Shown piece by piece: positions 44,746 through 53,072 of a DNA stretch of 64,000 nt. The stretch is from Mycolicibacterium senegalense (GTDB lineage: Bacteria; Actinomycetota; Actinomycetes; Mycobacteriales; Mycobacteriaceae). The stretch's first letter is position 1, and each line of letters opens with the position of its first letter. The position numbers and the translations under genes were made by a program. The notes below the pieces were generated by a model. That model ran no database searches. It was given only the letters and a program-made list of their open reading frames with translations, and was not told the DNA's origin. The stretch is taken from the NCBI RefSeq assembly GCF_019645875.1, contig NZ_CP081000.1, forward strand, positions 3,100,001 through 3,164,000, read 5' to 3'.

Positions 44746-46905
44746 TCACTTCAGACCGGCGGCGTCCATTCCCCGGAGCTCCTTCTTCAGATCCTGGATC
44801 TCGTCGCGGATCCGCGCCGCCAGCTCGAACTGCAGATCGCGGGCCGCCGTCATCATCTGCTCGGTCAGATCCTTGATCAGATCGGCCAATTCGGCGCGCG
44901 GCATGTTCGTGGTGTCGCGGCCTTCGACGATGCCCGCACTGACCGCGCGACCGGGCTCGCCCTGAGCGCGCCGGCCGCGGGAAGCGTTGCGCCCCGAACC
45001 GCCGATCTCCACCGATTCACTGTCGTCCGCTTCGCGGTACACCTGGTCCAGAATGTCGGCGATCTTCTTGCGCAACGGCTTGGGATCGATGCCGTTGGCC
45101 TCGTTGTAGGCGATCTGCTTGGCCCGGCGGCGCTCGGTCTCGTCGATGGCCTCACGCATCGAGTCGGTGATCTTGTCGGCGTACATGTGGACCTCGCCGG
45201 ACACGTTGCGGGCGGCGCGACCGATGGTCTGGATCAGGCTGCGCGTGGACCGAAGGAACCCCTCTTTGTCCGCGTCGAGGATCGCCACCAGCGACACCTC
45301 GGGCAGGTCCAGGCCCTCACGGAGCAGGTTGATCCCGACCAGCACGTCGTATTCACCGAGGCGCAGCTGCCGCAACAGCTCGACGCGGCGCAACGTGTCG
45401 ACCTCCGAATGCAGGTACCGGACTTTGATGCCGAGCTCCAGCAGGTAGTCGGTGAGGTCCTCGGCCATCTTCTTGGTCAACGTGGTGACCAAGACCCGCT
45501 CGTCGCGCTCGGTGCGGGTGCGGATCTCCCCGATCAGGTCGTCGATCTGGCCCTTGGTCGGCTTCACCACCACCTTCGGGTCGACCAGGCCGGTCGGGCG
45601 GATCACCTGCTCGACGAACTCACCACCGGCCTGGCTGATCTCGTAGGCGCCCGGGGTCGCCGAGAGATACACCGTCTGCCCGATGCGGTCGGCGAATTCC
45701 TCCCAGGTCAGCGGCCGGTTGTCCACGGCTGATGGCAGCCGGAAACCGAACTCCACCAGGTTGCGCTTACGGGACATGTCCCCCTCGTACATACCGCCGA
45801 TCTGGGGCACCGTGACGTGGGATTCGTCGATGACGAGCAGGAAGTCCTCGGGGAAGTAGTCGAGCAGGGTCGCCGGGGCCGAACCGGCCGGACGACCGTC
45901 GATGTGGCGCGAGTAGTTCTCGATGCCCGAGCAGAACCCGACCTGCTTCATCATCTCGACGTCGTAGTTGGTGCGCATCCGCAGCCGCTGGGCCTCCAGC
46001 AGCTTGCCCTGCCCCTCCAGCTCGGCCAGCCGCGCCTCCAACTCCTGCTCGATGGTCGAAATCGCCTGCGCCATCCGCTCCGGGCCGGCCACATAGTGGG
46101 TGGCCGGGAAGATCCGCAGCGAGTCGACCTGGCGGACGATGTCGCCGGTCAGCGGGTGCAGGTAGTACAGCGCCTCGATTTCGTCGCCGAAGAACTCGAT
46201 ACGTACCGCGAGCTCCTCGTAGGACGGGATGATCTCGACGGTGTCGCCGCGCACCCGGAAGGTGCCGCGGGTGAACGCCATGTCGTTGCGGTTGTACTGG
46301 ACATCCACCAACAACCGCAGCAGCCCGTCGCGCGGCACCTCCTGACCCACCGCCAACTCCACCGAGCGGTCCAGATAGGACTGCGGCGTGCCCAGGCCGT
46401 AGATGCATGACACCGACGCCACCACGACCACGTCACGCCGCGACAGCAGGCTGGAGGTAGCCGAGTGCCGCAACCGCTCGACATCGTCGTTGATCGAGCT
46501 GTCCTTCTCGATGTAGGTATCCGTCTGGGCGATGTACGCCTCGGGCTGGTAATAGTCGTAGTACGAGACGAAATACTCAACGGCGTTGTGCGGCAACATC
46601 TCCCGCAACTCGTTGGCCAGCTGGGCAGCCAGTGTCTTGTTCGGCGCCATGACCAGGGTGGGCCGCTGCAGCCGCTCGATCAGCCACGCCGTGGTGGCCG
46701 ACTTACCGGTACCGGTGGCACCCAACAACACGACGTCGCGTTCGCCGGCTTTGATCCGGCGCTCCAGTTCGTCAATGGCGGCCGGCTGGTCACCGGCCGG
46801 CTCGTACTCACTGACCACCTCGAACCGGGCACCGGTGCGGACGATCTCATCGACAGCCCGGTACTCCGAATGCGCGAGCACGGGATGTTCGGTCGCAAAG
46901 GCCAT
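44746..46905 (-). CDS. uvrB: Excinuclease ABC subunit B
   Basis: 719-aa helicase-like damage verifier. Walker [14 protein letters not shown], beta-hairpin region [26 protein letters not shown], motif II DESHVT, helicase C-domain ([30 protein letters not shown]) and a C-terminal UVR motif ([31 protein letters not shown]). The ATG at 46905 ([16 protein letters not shown]) is preceded by GGTGAG; longer readings to 47037 pass through the promoter and are rejected. Confidence 0.98.
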   Translation of the reverse strand: MAFATEHPVLAHSEYRAVDEIVRTGARFEVVSEYEPAGDQPAAIDELERRIKAGERDVVLLGATGTGKSATTAWLIERLQRPTLVMAPNKTLAAQLANELREMLPHNAVEYFVSYYDYYQPEAYIAQTDTYIEKDSSINDDVERLRHSATSSLLSRRDVVVVASVSCIYGLGTPQSYLDRSVELAVGQEVPRDGLLRLLVDVQYNRNDMAFTRGTFRVRGDTVEIIPSYEELAVRIEFFGDEIEALYYLHPLTGDIVRQVDSLRIFPATHYVAGPERMAQAISTIEQELEARLAELEGQGKLLEAQRLRMRTNYDVEMMKQVGFCSGIENYSRHIDGRPAGSAPATLLDYFPEDFLLVIDESHVTVPQIGGMYEGDMSRKRNLVEFGFRLPSAVDNRPLTWEEFADRIGQTVYLSATPGAYEISQAGGEFVEQVIRPTGLVDPKVVVKPTKGQIDDLIGEIRTRTERDERVLVTTLTKKMAEDLTDYLLELGIKVRYLHSEVDTLRRVELLRQLRLGEYDVLVGINLLREGLDLPEVSLVAILDADKEGFLRSTRSLIQTIGRAARNVSGEVHMYADKITDSMREAIDETERRRAKQIAYNEANGIDPKPLRKKIADILDQVYREADDSESVEIGGSGRNASRGRRAQGEPGRAVSAGIVEGRDTTNMPRAELADLIKDLTEQMMTAARDLQFELAARIRDEIQDLKKELRGMDAAGLK

Positions 46906-46912
46906 GCTCACC

Positions 46913-46935
46913 AGCGTAGAACTGCATGCCGACAA
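46913..46935 (-). promoter_or_regulatory. DNA-damage (PafBC / RecA-NDp) promoter of uvrB
   Basis: Minus strand TTGTCGGCA, eight bases, TACGCT. Seven of nine bases of the upstream box and the whole -10 pattern match the motif. The start codon is seven bases after the -10. Confidence 0.82.
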
Positions 46936-46972
46936 CTTCCGCCCGCGTTCGCTGCACGCGTAGGCTTGGCCC

Positions 46973-47479
46973 ATCCACCCGCCGAAACACGAGACATTCG
47001 ACCTGGTCGCCCGCACGAACACCGACCCAAAAGGCATCGTGCGGGCGGTTGACGTCTACACCGTCGAGCCTTGGGGCCTGTACATGGCCCGCCCGACTCC
47101 TGGCCGGGCCCAGTTCCACTATCTGGAGTCTTGGCTGCTGCCCTCGCTCGGACTGCGGGCCAGCGTGTTCCATTTCAGCCCCGGCCACGAGCGTGACCAG
47201 GACTTCTACCTCGACATCGGCCGCTACACCGCGGGCCCGACCGCGTGGCATTCAGAAGACCACTATCTGGACCTGGTGATCCGCACCGGACGCGGCGTCG
47301 AGTTGTGCGACGTCGACGAACTGCTGACTGCGGTGCGCCACGGTCTGCTGAGCCCGGAGACCGGCGAACAAGCGGTGCAAACCGCGGCCACCGCGATCGA
47401 GGGCCTGGCGAGCTGCGGCTATCGGCTTGATCAGTGGCTGTCCGGCAACGGAATGGCCCTCACGTGGCGGGGAGCGTAA
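46973..47479 (+). CDS. DUF402 protein (Rv1632c-like), possible AUC start
   Basis: DUF402/FomD-like fold. With a GTG start (47039) the protein is 146 aa, beginning [19 protein letters not shown]. The frame is open further upstream and encodes [22 protein letters not shown], which looks like the real N-terminus of actinobacterial DUF402 proteins. TAGGCT (46961-46966) ends six bases before an AUC at 46973, the same leaderless spacing seen elsewhere, so translation may begin at AUC to give 168 aa. The remaining sequence carries [20 protein letters not shown] and [26 protein letters not shown], family hallmarks. Probably a nucleotide phosphohydrolase. Confidence 0.8.
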   Translation: MHPPKHETFDLVARTNTDPKGIVRAVDVYTVEPWGLYMARPTPGRAQFHYLESWLLPSLGLRASVFHFSPGHERDQDFYLDIGRYTAGPTAWHSEDHYLDLVIRTGRGVELCDVDELLTAVRHGLLSPETGEQAVQTAATAIEGLASCGYRLDQWLSGNGMALTWRGA

Positions 47480-47490
47480 GGTCAAGATTC

Positions 47491-48054
47491 ATGAGCTCAG
47501 CTAAGTACGCCTGGGGAGTCCTCCCCGCGCTGGCAGGACTGCTCACCGGCGCACTGTTGATACCCGCTGTCGCACACGCCGACCCGGAGGCGCCGCCTCA
47601 GCTGGAACCGCTGCCTGACCAGCAACTTCACAACGTGACGTACCGCGCCAGGATCGACGGTGTCTCCCGCAACGCCACTATCGCTTACAAGATCGACGAC
47701 CACAACGTCAACACCGCCGACCCGTCGATGTTGCCCGGCCGGGTCTTCGAGGCGACGGGCGTGGTGGCCGATCCACAGACCGCCGGAATGGATGTCCGCA
47801 TCGATTGGCCGTACTCGGCGAACCTGCACTGCGAGATCCTGGTGGACGACCAGATCGTCGCCCAGGCGGACACCTTCGTCGGCCCTCGGCTGACCCGGCC
47901 GAAGGACGATCCGAATTACGGCAGCCTGCCCTGCGGAGCACCGCTGAGCAACTCGGTGCCTGCTGTGCCCGCCACAGTTCCGCCCGGAACCGATGTCGCG
48001 TTGCCGGCGCCCGTCGATCCCGCGGCCGCGGAACCCGCGCCACCGGCTACCTAG
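47491..48054 (+). CDS. Secreted protein of unknown function
   Basis: 187 aa. Signal peptide MSSAKYAWGVLPALAGLLTGALLIPAVAHA with cleavage expected after AHA; a globular part of about 115 residues follows, then a Pro/Ala-rich tail (VPAVPATVPPGTDVALPAPVDPAAAEPAPPAT). Two cysteines (HCEIL, LPCGAP) may pair. No family recognised. A TAAGGT -10 lies eight bases before the ATG, inside the 12-bp gap after the DUF402 gene. It converges with the broken regulator gene. Confidence 0.75.
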   Translation: MSSAKYAWGVLPALAGLLTGALLIPAVAHADPEAPPQLEPLPDQQLHNVTYRARIDGVSRNATIAYKIDDHNVNTADPSMLPGRVFEATGVVADPQTAGMDVRIDWPYSANLHCEILVDDQIVAQADTFVGPRLTRPKDDPNYGSLPCGAPLSNSVPAVPATVPPGTDVALPAPVDPAAAEPAPPAT

Positions 48055-48057
48055 CCC

Positions 48058-48792
48058 TCAGCGCTTCATCCAGGACTCAACCGTGTGCCGGGTGTCGTTG
48101 ATGTGCGCAGCCATCTGCGCGGCGGCCAACTCCGGGTCGCGGTTCTCGATCGCTACGAGGATCGCCTCGTGGAAGTCGTTGGCGTTGGGCTCGAGGCGCC
48201 CGAAGATCGCACCGACAGGCAGCCACATCCGCCGTCGGGCGTCGGCCACCGCCTCCAGCAGCCGGTCGTTCTGCGAGGCCTGGGCGATGCCGAGGTGAAA
48301 CGCCGAGTCCAGCGTCTGGAACTCAGTGGTGTGCCGGGCCGACGGCTCGTCCATCCCCACCTGCAGCGCGGACTCCATGCCTTTGAGCAGCTTGCGCAGT
48401 TCGGCCACATCGCCGGCCCGGCGTCGCTCGGCGGCCAACCGGGTAGCGCCGGTTTCGACGATGACGCGGTAGTCGAAGGCATCGCGGATCGCCCGCTTGT
48501 TGCGACGCAGCTCGCGGCGCATCTCGGCGGGGTCGTACTGCGGCGCCTGCACCGTGAAGCCACCGCCACGGCCGCGCCGCACCGTGATCAACCCCTAGCC
48601 TTCCAGAACGCCGACGGCAGCCCGCACCGTGGTGCGGGAAACGTCGAGCATGTCGGACAGTTCGCGTTCGGTGGGCAGCCGGTCACCGGGCCGGAACTGA
48701 CCGAGTTCGAGCGCCCGCCGCATTTGGTCGACCACCAGCTCATGCGCCGCGATCTGGCGAACCGGTACCAGTGCCGGCTTGGCTGTTGACAC
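48058..48792 (-). pseudogene. FadR-type GntR regulator interrupted by an in-frame amber codon
   Basis: The N-terminal part (48792-48598) is a complete winged helix (HELVVDQMRRALELGQFRPGDRLPTERELSDMLDVSRTTVRAAVGVLEG). A TAG at 48595-48597 follows, and the frame then continues without shift through the FCD ligand-binding domain (GLITVRRGRGGGFTV ... DTRHTVESWMKR). Family members read LEGEGL here, so a single GAG-to-TAG change explains it. A TTG at 48591 could allow a separate FCD polypeptide. Most likely a recent pseudogene; readthrough, a split protein or sequencing error are alternatives. The GTG at 48792 follows GGGGGG. Confidence 0.85.
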
Positions 48793-48898
48793 GCGTCCCC
48801 CCTTCGGACGCCCCAAACGCTACCGCACAGGCCGTCCCAGCAGGCCTGTCATCTGGCCGTAGGCACCTTGTGCGCGAATCCTGGTGCAGCCCAGCGAA

Positions 48899-50068
48899 CT
48901 AAGGCCGCCAGTCCGTCGCATCCGCCCATTCCTGGGCGCGGTGATAGGCATCCAGGAACCACGGCTCTTTGGCCACGGCGTAGTCGGGCGCCGCCAGAGC
49001 GGCGCGCTTGGCGGCCAGATAGTCCACCTGAACGCCAGGGTTGGCCCGCAGCCAGTCGACGAACATCAGCGCGAACCGCTGATTGGGCCAGCCGTCCACC
49101 CGAACATGCACGTTGGTCGGCCGGCCAGGATCTGCCGATGCGTGGAAACGCTTCTGCCACACCGCAGGATCCGCGCTGTGCGGGGTATCTGCCGTGATAG
49201 CCGGCACCACCGGATAACCGGCCGTCAACAACGCCTCGGCGAGCTCATCGGCAACCGCCAGCGATTCGACCGTCACCTGCACGTCGATGACGTCCTTGGC
49301 GTCCATCCCGGGCACCGCGGTCGAACCGATGTGGTCGATGCGCACCGCCCGGTGCCCACATGCCGTGTTCAGCCGGGCCACGATGCGGCGCGCCTGCTCC
49401 GGCCAGCTCGGGTCATACGGCACCACGACCGGGTCGCGATGGGCCGGCCGGCGAACCTTGAGATTGTGTGCGAAGGGCAGGATCCGCTCGTGCCACAGGG
49501 CGCGCGCCTGCTCGATGACGGCGCCGGGGCTACCAGAGTTGTCCAGCCACACATCGGCGACGGCGCGGCGTTGTTCCTCTGTGGCCTGCGCGGCGATGCG
49601 GGCGCGAGCATCCTGCTCGGTGAATCCGCGGTACTCGATGAGCCGCTTGACGCGTAGCTCCGGGTCGGCGTTGACGATGACGACCAACGGAAACATCGGT
49701 GCCATCTGGGATTCCACCAACAGCGGGATGTCCTCGACGATGACGGCATCTTCATGGGCCGCCGCGATGAGCTCCGACCGGCGGTGCGCCACCAGAGGAT
49801 GCACGATGCCGTTCAGGGTGGCGCGCTTCTCGTCGTCACTGAAGGCGACTGCCGCCAGCGCGGGTCGGTTCAACGCCCCCTCCGGGAGCAGGATGCCGTC
49901 CCCGAACGCCTCGACCAGTTTGGCCAGCCCCTCGGTTCCGGGCTCGACCACCTCACGTGCGATCACGTCGCCGTCGACGATGATGCCACCGAGTTCACTG
50001 AATGTGGCCGACACTGTTGACTTCCCGGCGCCGATACCGCCGGTTAACCCGATACGAAGCACGCCCAC
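48899..50068 (-). CDS. coaE: Dephospho-CoA kinase fused to a GrpB/UPF0157 domain
   Basis: 389 aa. N-terminal dephospho-CoA kinase (P-loop GLTGGIGAGKST, about residues 6-17; DGDVIAREVV; lid region EYRGFTEQDARARIAAQ), last step of coenzyme A synthesis. Residues about 205-389 form a GrpB-like nucleotidyltransferase-fold domain (VVVPYDPSWPEQARRIVARL, VRIDHIGSTAVPGMDAKDVIDVQV). The fusion is usual in mycobacteria; the tail's role is unsettled. GTG start; the ATG-poor 5' end is fixed by the P-loop. It follows rpsA beyond a hairpin. Confidence 0.95.
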   Translation of the reverse strand: MGVLRIGLTGGIGAGKSTVSATFSELGGIIVDGDVIAREVVEPGTEGLAKLVEAFGDGILLPEGALNRPALAAVAFSDDEKRATLNGIVHPLVAHRRSELIAAAHEDAVIVEDIPLLVESQMAPMFPLVVIVNADPELRVKRLIEYRGFTEQDARARIAAQATEEQRRAVADVWLDNSGSPGAVIEQARALWHERILPFAHNLKVRRPAHRDPVVVPYDPSWPEQARRIVARLNTACGHRAVRIDHIGSTAVPGMDAKDVIDVQVTVESLAVADELAEALLTAGYPVVPAITADTPHSADPAVWQKRFHASADPGRPTNVHVRVDGWPNQRFALMFVDWLRANPGVQVDYLAAKRAALAAPDYAVAKEPWFLDAYHRAQEWADATDWRP

Positions 50069-50090
50069 AGTCTGTCAGGCCGCAGGAACG

Positions 50091-50126
50091 ACGAACGCCC
50101 CGACCCAAAAGGGCCGGGGCGTTCGT
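50091..50126 (-). terminator. Hairpin between rpsA and coaE
   Basis: ACGAACGCCCCG (50091-50102) pairs perfectly with CGGGGCGTTCGT (50115-50126), with an inner ACCC..GGGC extension and an AAAA loop. No U-run follows, so it may be a weak terminator or 3'-end stabiliser of rpsA mRNA rather than an absolute stop. Confidence 0.7.
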
Positions 50127-50138
50127 TGCCAGATCTAC

Positions 50139-51578
50139 TTAGGCGTTGCCTGCGAGCTTCTCCCGCAGGGCAGCCAGCTGTGCGTCGCTGGCCAGCGTGC
50201 CACCGGTGGACTCCTCCGAACGCGAGGAACCGTTGGACACCGGACGGGCAGCTTCCTCGGCCTCGGCCGCGGCGAACTTCTCCATCTGCGTGGTGTGCAT
50301 CTTGTGCCGGCGCTCGGCTTCGGCGTAGCGGGCCTCCCACTCCTCACGCTGCTTGTCGAAGCCTTCGAGCCATTCGTTGGTCTCGGCGTCGAAGCCCTCG
50401 GGGAAGATGTAGTTGCCCTGCTCGTCGTAGCTGTCGGCCATGCCGTACTTCGACGGGTCGAACTCCTCGGTGTAGTCCTCGTTGGCCTGCTTGAGGCTCA
50501 GCGAGATCCGGCGACGCTCCAGGTCGATGTCGATGACCTTGACCATCGCGTCGTCGCCGACCTGGACCACCTGGTCCGGGACCTCGACGTGGCGCTCGGA
50601 CAGCTCCGAGATGTGCACCAGGCCCTCGATACCCTCCTCGACGCGGACGAACGCACCGAACGGCACCAGCTTGGTGACCTTGCCCGGAACGATCTGACCG
50701 ATCGCGTGGGTGCGGGCGAAGTGACGCCACGGATCTTCCTGAGTCGCCTTGAGCGACAGCGAAACCCGCTCGCGATCCATGTCGACGTCCAGCACCTCGA
50801 CGGTGACCTCGTCGCCCACCTGAACCACCTCGGACGGGTGATCGATGTGCTTCCAGGACAGCTCGGAGACGTGCACCAGGCCGTCGACACCGCCGAGATC
50901 GACGAAGGCGCCGAAGTTGACGATCGAGGAGACGACACCCTTGCGGATGGCGCCCTTCTGCAGCTGGTTGAGGAACTCGCTGCGCACCTCGGACTGAGTC
51001 TGCTCCAGCCAGGCGCGGCGGCTCAGCACCACGTTGTTGCGGTTCTTGTCCAGCTCGATGATCTTGGCCTCGATCTCCTTGCCGATGTACGGCTGCAGAT
51101 CGCGAACACGACGCATCTCGACCAGGGAGGCGGGGAGGAAGCCACGCAGACCGATGTCGAGGATCAGGCCGCCCTTGACGACCTCGATGACGGTGCCCTT
51201 GACGGCCTCGTCCTTCTCCTTGAGTTCCTCGATGGTGCCCCAGGCGCGCTCGTACTGAGCCCGCTTCTTGGACAGGATCAGGCGGCCTTCCTTGTCCTCC
51301 TTGGTGAGAACGAGGGCCTCGACCTCATCGCCCACGGAAACGACCTCGTTGGGGTCGACGTCGTGCTTGATGGAGAGTTCGCGGGAAGGAATGACACCTT
51401 CGGTCTTGTAGCCGATATCGAGCAGGACCTCGTCACGGTCAACCTTGACGATGGTTCCCTCGACGATGTCGCCATCGTTGAAGTATTTGATGGTTTTGTC
51501 GATGGCGGCGAGAAAGTCCTCAGCCGAGCCGATGTCGTTGACGGCTACTTGCGGCGAGGTGACGGAGGGACTTGGCAT
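50139..51578 (-). CDS. rpsA: 30S ribosomal protein S1
   Basis: 479 aa with four S1 OB domains: GDIVEGTIVKVDRDEVLLDIG, AVKGTVIEVVKGGLILDIG, IRKGVVSSIVNFGAFVDLGGVDGLVHVSEL and IVPGKVTKLVPFGAFVRVEEGIEGLVHISEL. A charged C-terminal tail (residues about 380-479) ends AQLAALREKLAGNA. It binds mRNA and ribosome; in M. tuberculosis the tail is linked to trans-translation and, disputedly, to pyrazinamide. The ATG at 51578 gives MPSPSVTSPQVAVNDIGS; readings to 51617 extend into the leader. Confidence 0.97.
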   Translation of the reverse strand: MPSPSVTSPQVAVNDIGSAEDFLAAIDKTIKYFNDGDIVEGTIVKVDRDEVLLDIGYKTEGVIPSRELSIKHDVDPNEVVSVGDEVEALVLTKEDKEGRLILSKKRAQYERAWGTIEELKEKDEAVKGTVIEVVKGGLILDIGLRGFLPASLVEMRRVRDLQPYIGKEIEAKIIELDKNRNNVVLSRRAWLEQTQSEVRSEFLNQLQKGAIRKGVVSSIVNFGAFVDLGGVDGLVHVSELSWKHIDHPSEVVQVGDEVTVEVLDVDMDRERVSLSLKATQEDPWRHFARTHAIGQIVPGKVTKLVPFGAFVRVEEGIEGLVHISELSERHVEVPDQVVQVGDDAMVKVIDIDLERRRISLSLKQANEDYTEEFDPSKYGMADSYDEQGNYIFPEGFDAETNEWLEGFDKQREEWEARYAEAERRHKMHTTQMEKFAAAEAEEAARPVSNGSSRSEESTGGTLASDAQLAALREKLAGNA

Positions 51579-51804
51579 GTGGTGGGTTGCTCCGGACAGG
51601 TTTACTCGTAGGGACAATTGTGTTGCGTTTATCGCTTTGGTGCAGATCCGTGCCGGCGACTAGATGGTGTCCAGCTGTACGCACAGATACGTAACGAGGG
51701 TACTCGACCAGGCACACGCAGGACAAACCGCCCCTCTACGGGGGCGTCACGGGCACGTCGAACCGTCGTCGGAATTTGTGCCGGGAACGCAGCCTACCCA
51801 CGGC
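51579..51804. other. Intergenic gap between rpsA and the PrsW-type gene
   Basis: It carries the rpsA 5' leader on the minus strand and the upstream region of the divergent gene. I see no clear -10 for rpsA, no palindromic operator and no RNA gene. The stretch holds several short frames but none with conserved character. Confidence 0.5.
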
Positions 51805-51810
51805 TACTCT
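51805..51810 (+). promoter_or_regulatory. -10 element of the PrsW-type gene, leaderless geometry
   Basis: TACTCT six bases before GTG 51817. It decides the start and rules out the longer frame beginning at 51664. Confidence 0.6.
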
Positions 51811-51816
51811 GCTGCA

Positions 51817-53007
51817 GTGGCGTATTACCCGACCCCAGGCCCTGCCCATCGGCCGTGGTTCCCGGTCACCGCTCCGATGCCGAGGCCCGTACGTAAGGTC
51901 GGCGCCCCGCTGGCCGCGATCATCGCCTGCGGCGTCGTCATCGGCGTGCTCGTACTGCTGTTCACCGCGCTCAACCCCGCCGGCGCGATCATCGGATTCA
52001 CGCTGTCCAGCATCGTGATGACCGGGGCGGTGTTCGCCTACCTGTGGCTGGACCGCTGGGAACCCGAGCCGCCGCGACTCCTGCTGCTGGCGTTCGGCTG
52101 GGGCGCCGCCGTCGCCGTCGTGTTGTCCCTCGTGCTGAGCCTGTTCACCGATGCGCTGCTGGCCCCCGGTGTCGACTCGGCGGATTCGGCGCACAGTTTC
52201 GCCTCGGTGGCGATTCGCGCCCCGTTCATCGAAGAGGCCGCCAAAGGCCTGTTCCTGCTGATCATGATGACCGGGCGGCGGCGCAACGAGCTCAATTCGC
52301 TCACCGACTGCCTGGTGTACGCCGGCCTGGTCGGGATCGGTTTCGCCTGGCTCGAAGACATCATGTACATCTCCAGCGCCGACTCGCTGGCCGGGTCACT
52401 CGTCACCGCCGCGATGCGCCTGGTGATGGCCCCCTTCGCCCACTCGCTGTTCACCACGATGACCGCGATCGGGGTGTACTTCGCCCTGCACCGGCGCAGC
52501 GGCGGGGCCAAGCTGCTGTGCATCCTGGCCGGCTACCTGGGCGCGGTGTTCATGCACGGGCTGTGGAACGGCTCGTCACTGGTGGGCGCCGGAACCTACT
52601 TCGTCGTCTACGTGGTGTGGATGGTGCCGATCTTCATCGCGATGATCGTGGTCGCCGTCACCAGCCGCCGCCGGGAACAACGCGTCGTGGCCGCCAAACT
52701 GCCGGGCATGGTCGCCGCCGGGCTGATCACGCACAACGAGGCCACCTGGCTGGGGTCGTTGAAGACCCGCCACGCCGCCGTCAAACAGGCCACGCTGGCC
52801 GGCGGACGGCCCGCGGGCAAAGCAGTCGCGGCGTTCGCCGCCGCCGTCGTCGAGCTCGCCTTCGTCCGCGACCGCATCGACCGCGGTTTCGGCGATGCGC
52901 AGGTATACGCGCTGCAGCAGGAAGAGGTGTACTCGGTGACGGCCGCACGGGCAGCCGCGCCGATCCTGCACTGGATGGCGCACTACCAGGCGCCGGTCCG
53001 CTACTGA
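51817..53007 (+). CDS. PrsW-family glutamic-type intramembrane protease
   Basis: 396 aa with about eight membrane helices. The catalytic motif is RAPFIEEAAKGLFLLIMM (EEA-K), with EDIMY after LVGIGFAW, and HSLFTTMTAIGV and MHGLWNGSS supplying the conserved His residues of the family. The hydrophilic C-terminal third (after about residue 290) is extra. PrsW enzymes cleave membrane anti-sigma factors or similar proteins; the target here is unknown. The start at 51817 (VAYYPTPGPAHRPWF) is supported by a leaderless -10. Confidence 0.87.
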   Translation: MAYYPTPGPAHRPWFPVTAPMPRPVRKVGAPLAAIIACGVVIGVLVLLFTALNPAGAIIGFTLSSIVMTGAVFAYLWLDRWEPEPPRLLLLAFGWGAAVAVVLSLVLSLFTDALLAPGVDSADSAHSFASVAIRAPFIEEAAKGLFLLIMMTGRRRNELNSLTDCLVYAGLVGIGFAWLEDIMYISSADSLAGSLVTAAMRLVMAPFAHSLFTTMTAIGVYFALHRRSGGAKLLCILAGYLGAVFMHGLWNGSSLVGAGTYFVVYVVWMVPIFIAMIVVAVTSRRREQRVVAAKLPGMVAAGLITHNEATWLGSLKTRHAAVKQATLAGGRPAGKAVAAFAAAVVELAFVRDRIDRGFGDAQVYALQQEEVYSVTAARAAAPILHWMAHYQAPVRY

Positions 53008-53072
53008 ACCGCCGGCGACGCCACCGAGCGGGCCCAGCCGACCCGGCGTTGGCGAGCTACCCCCGCCACGCG

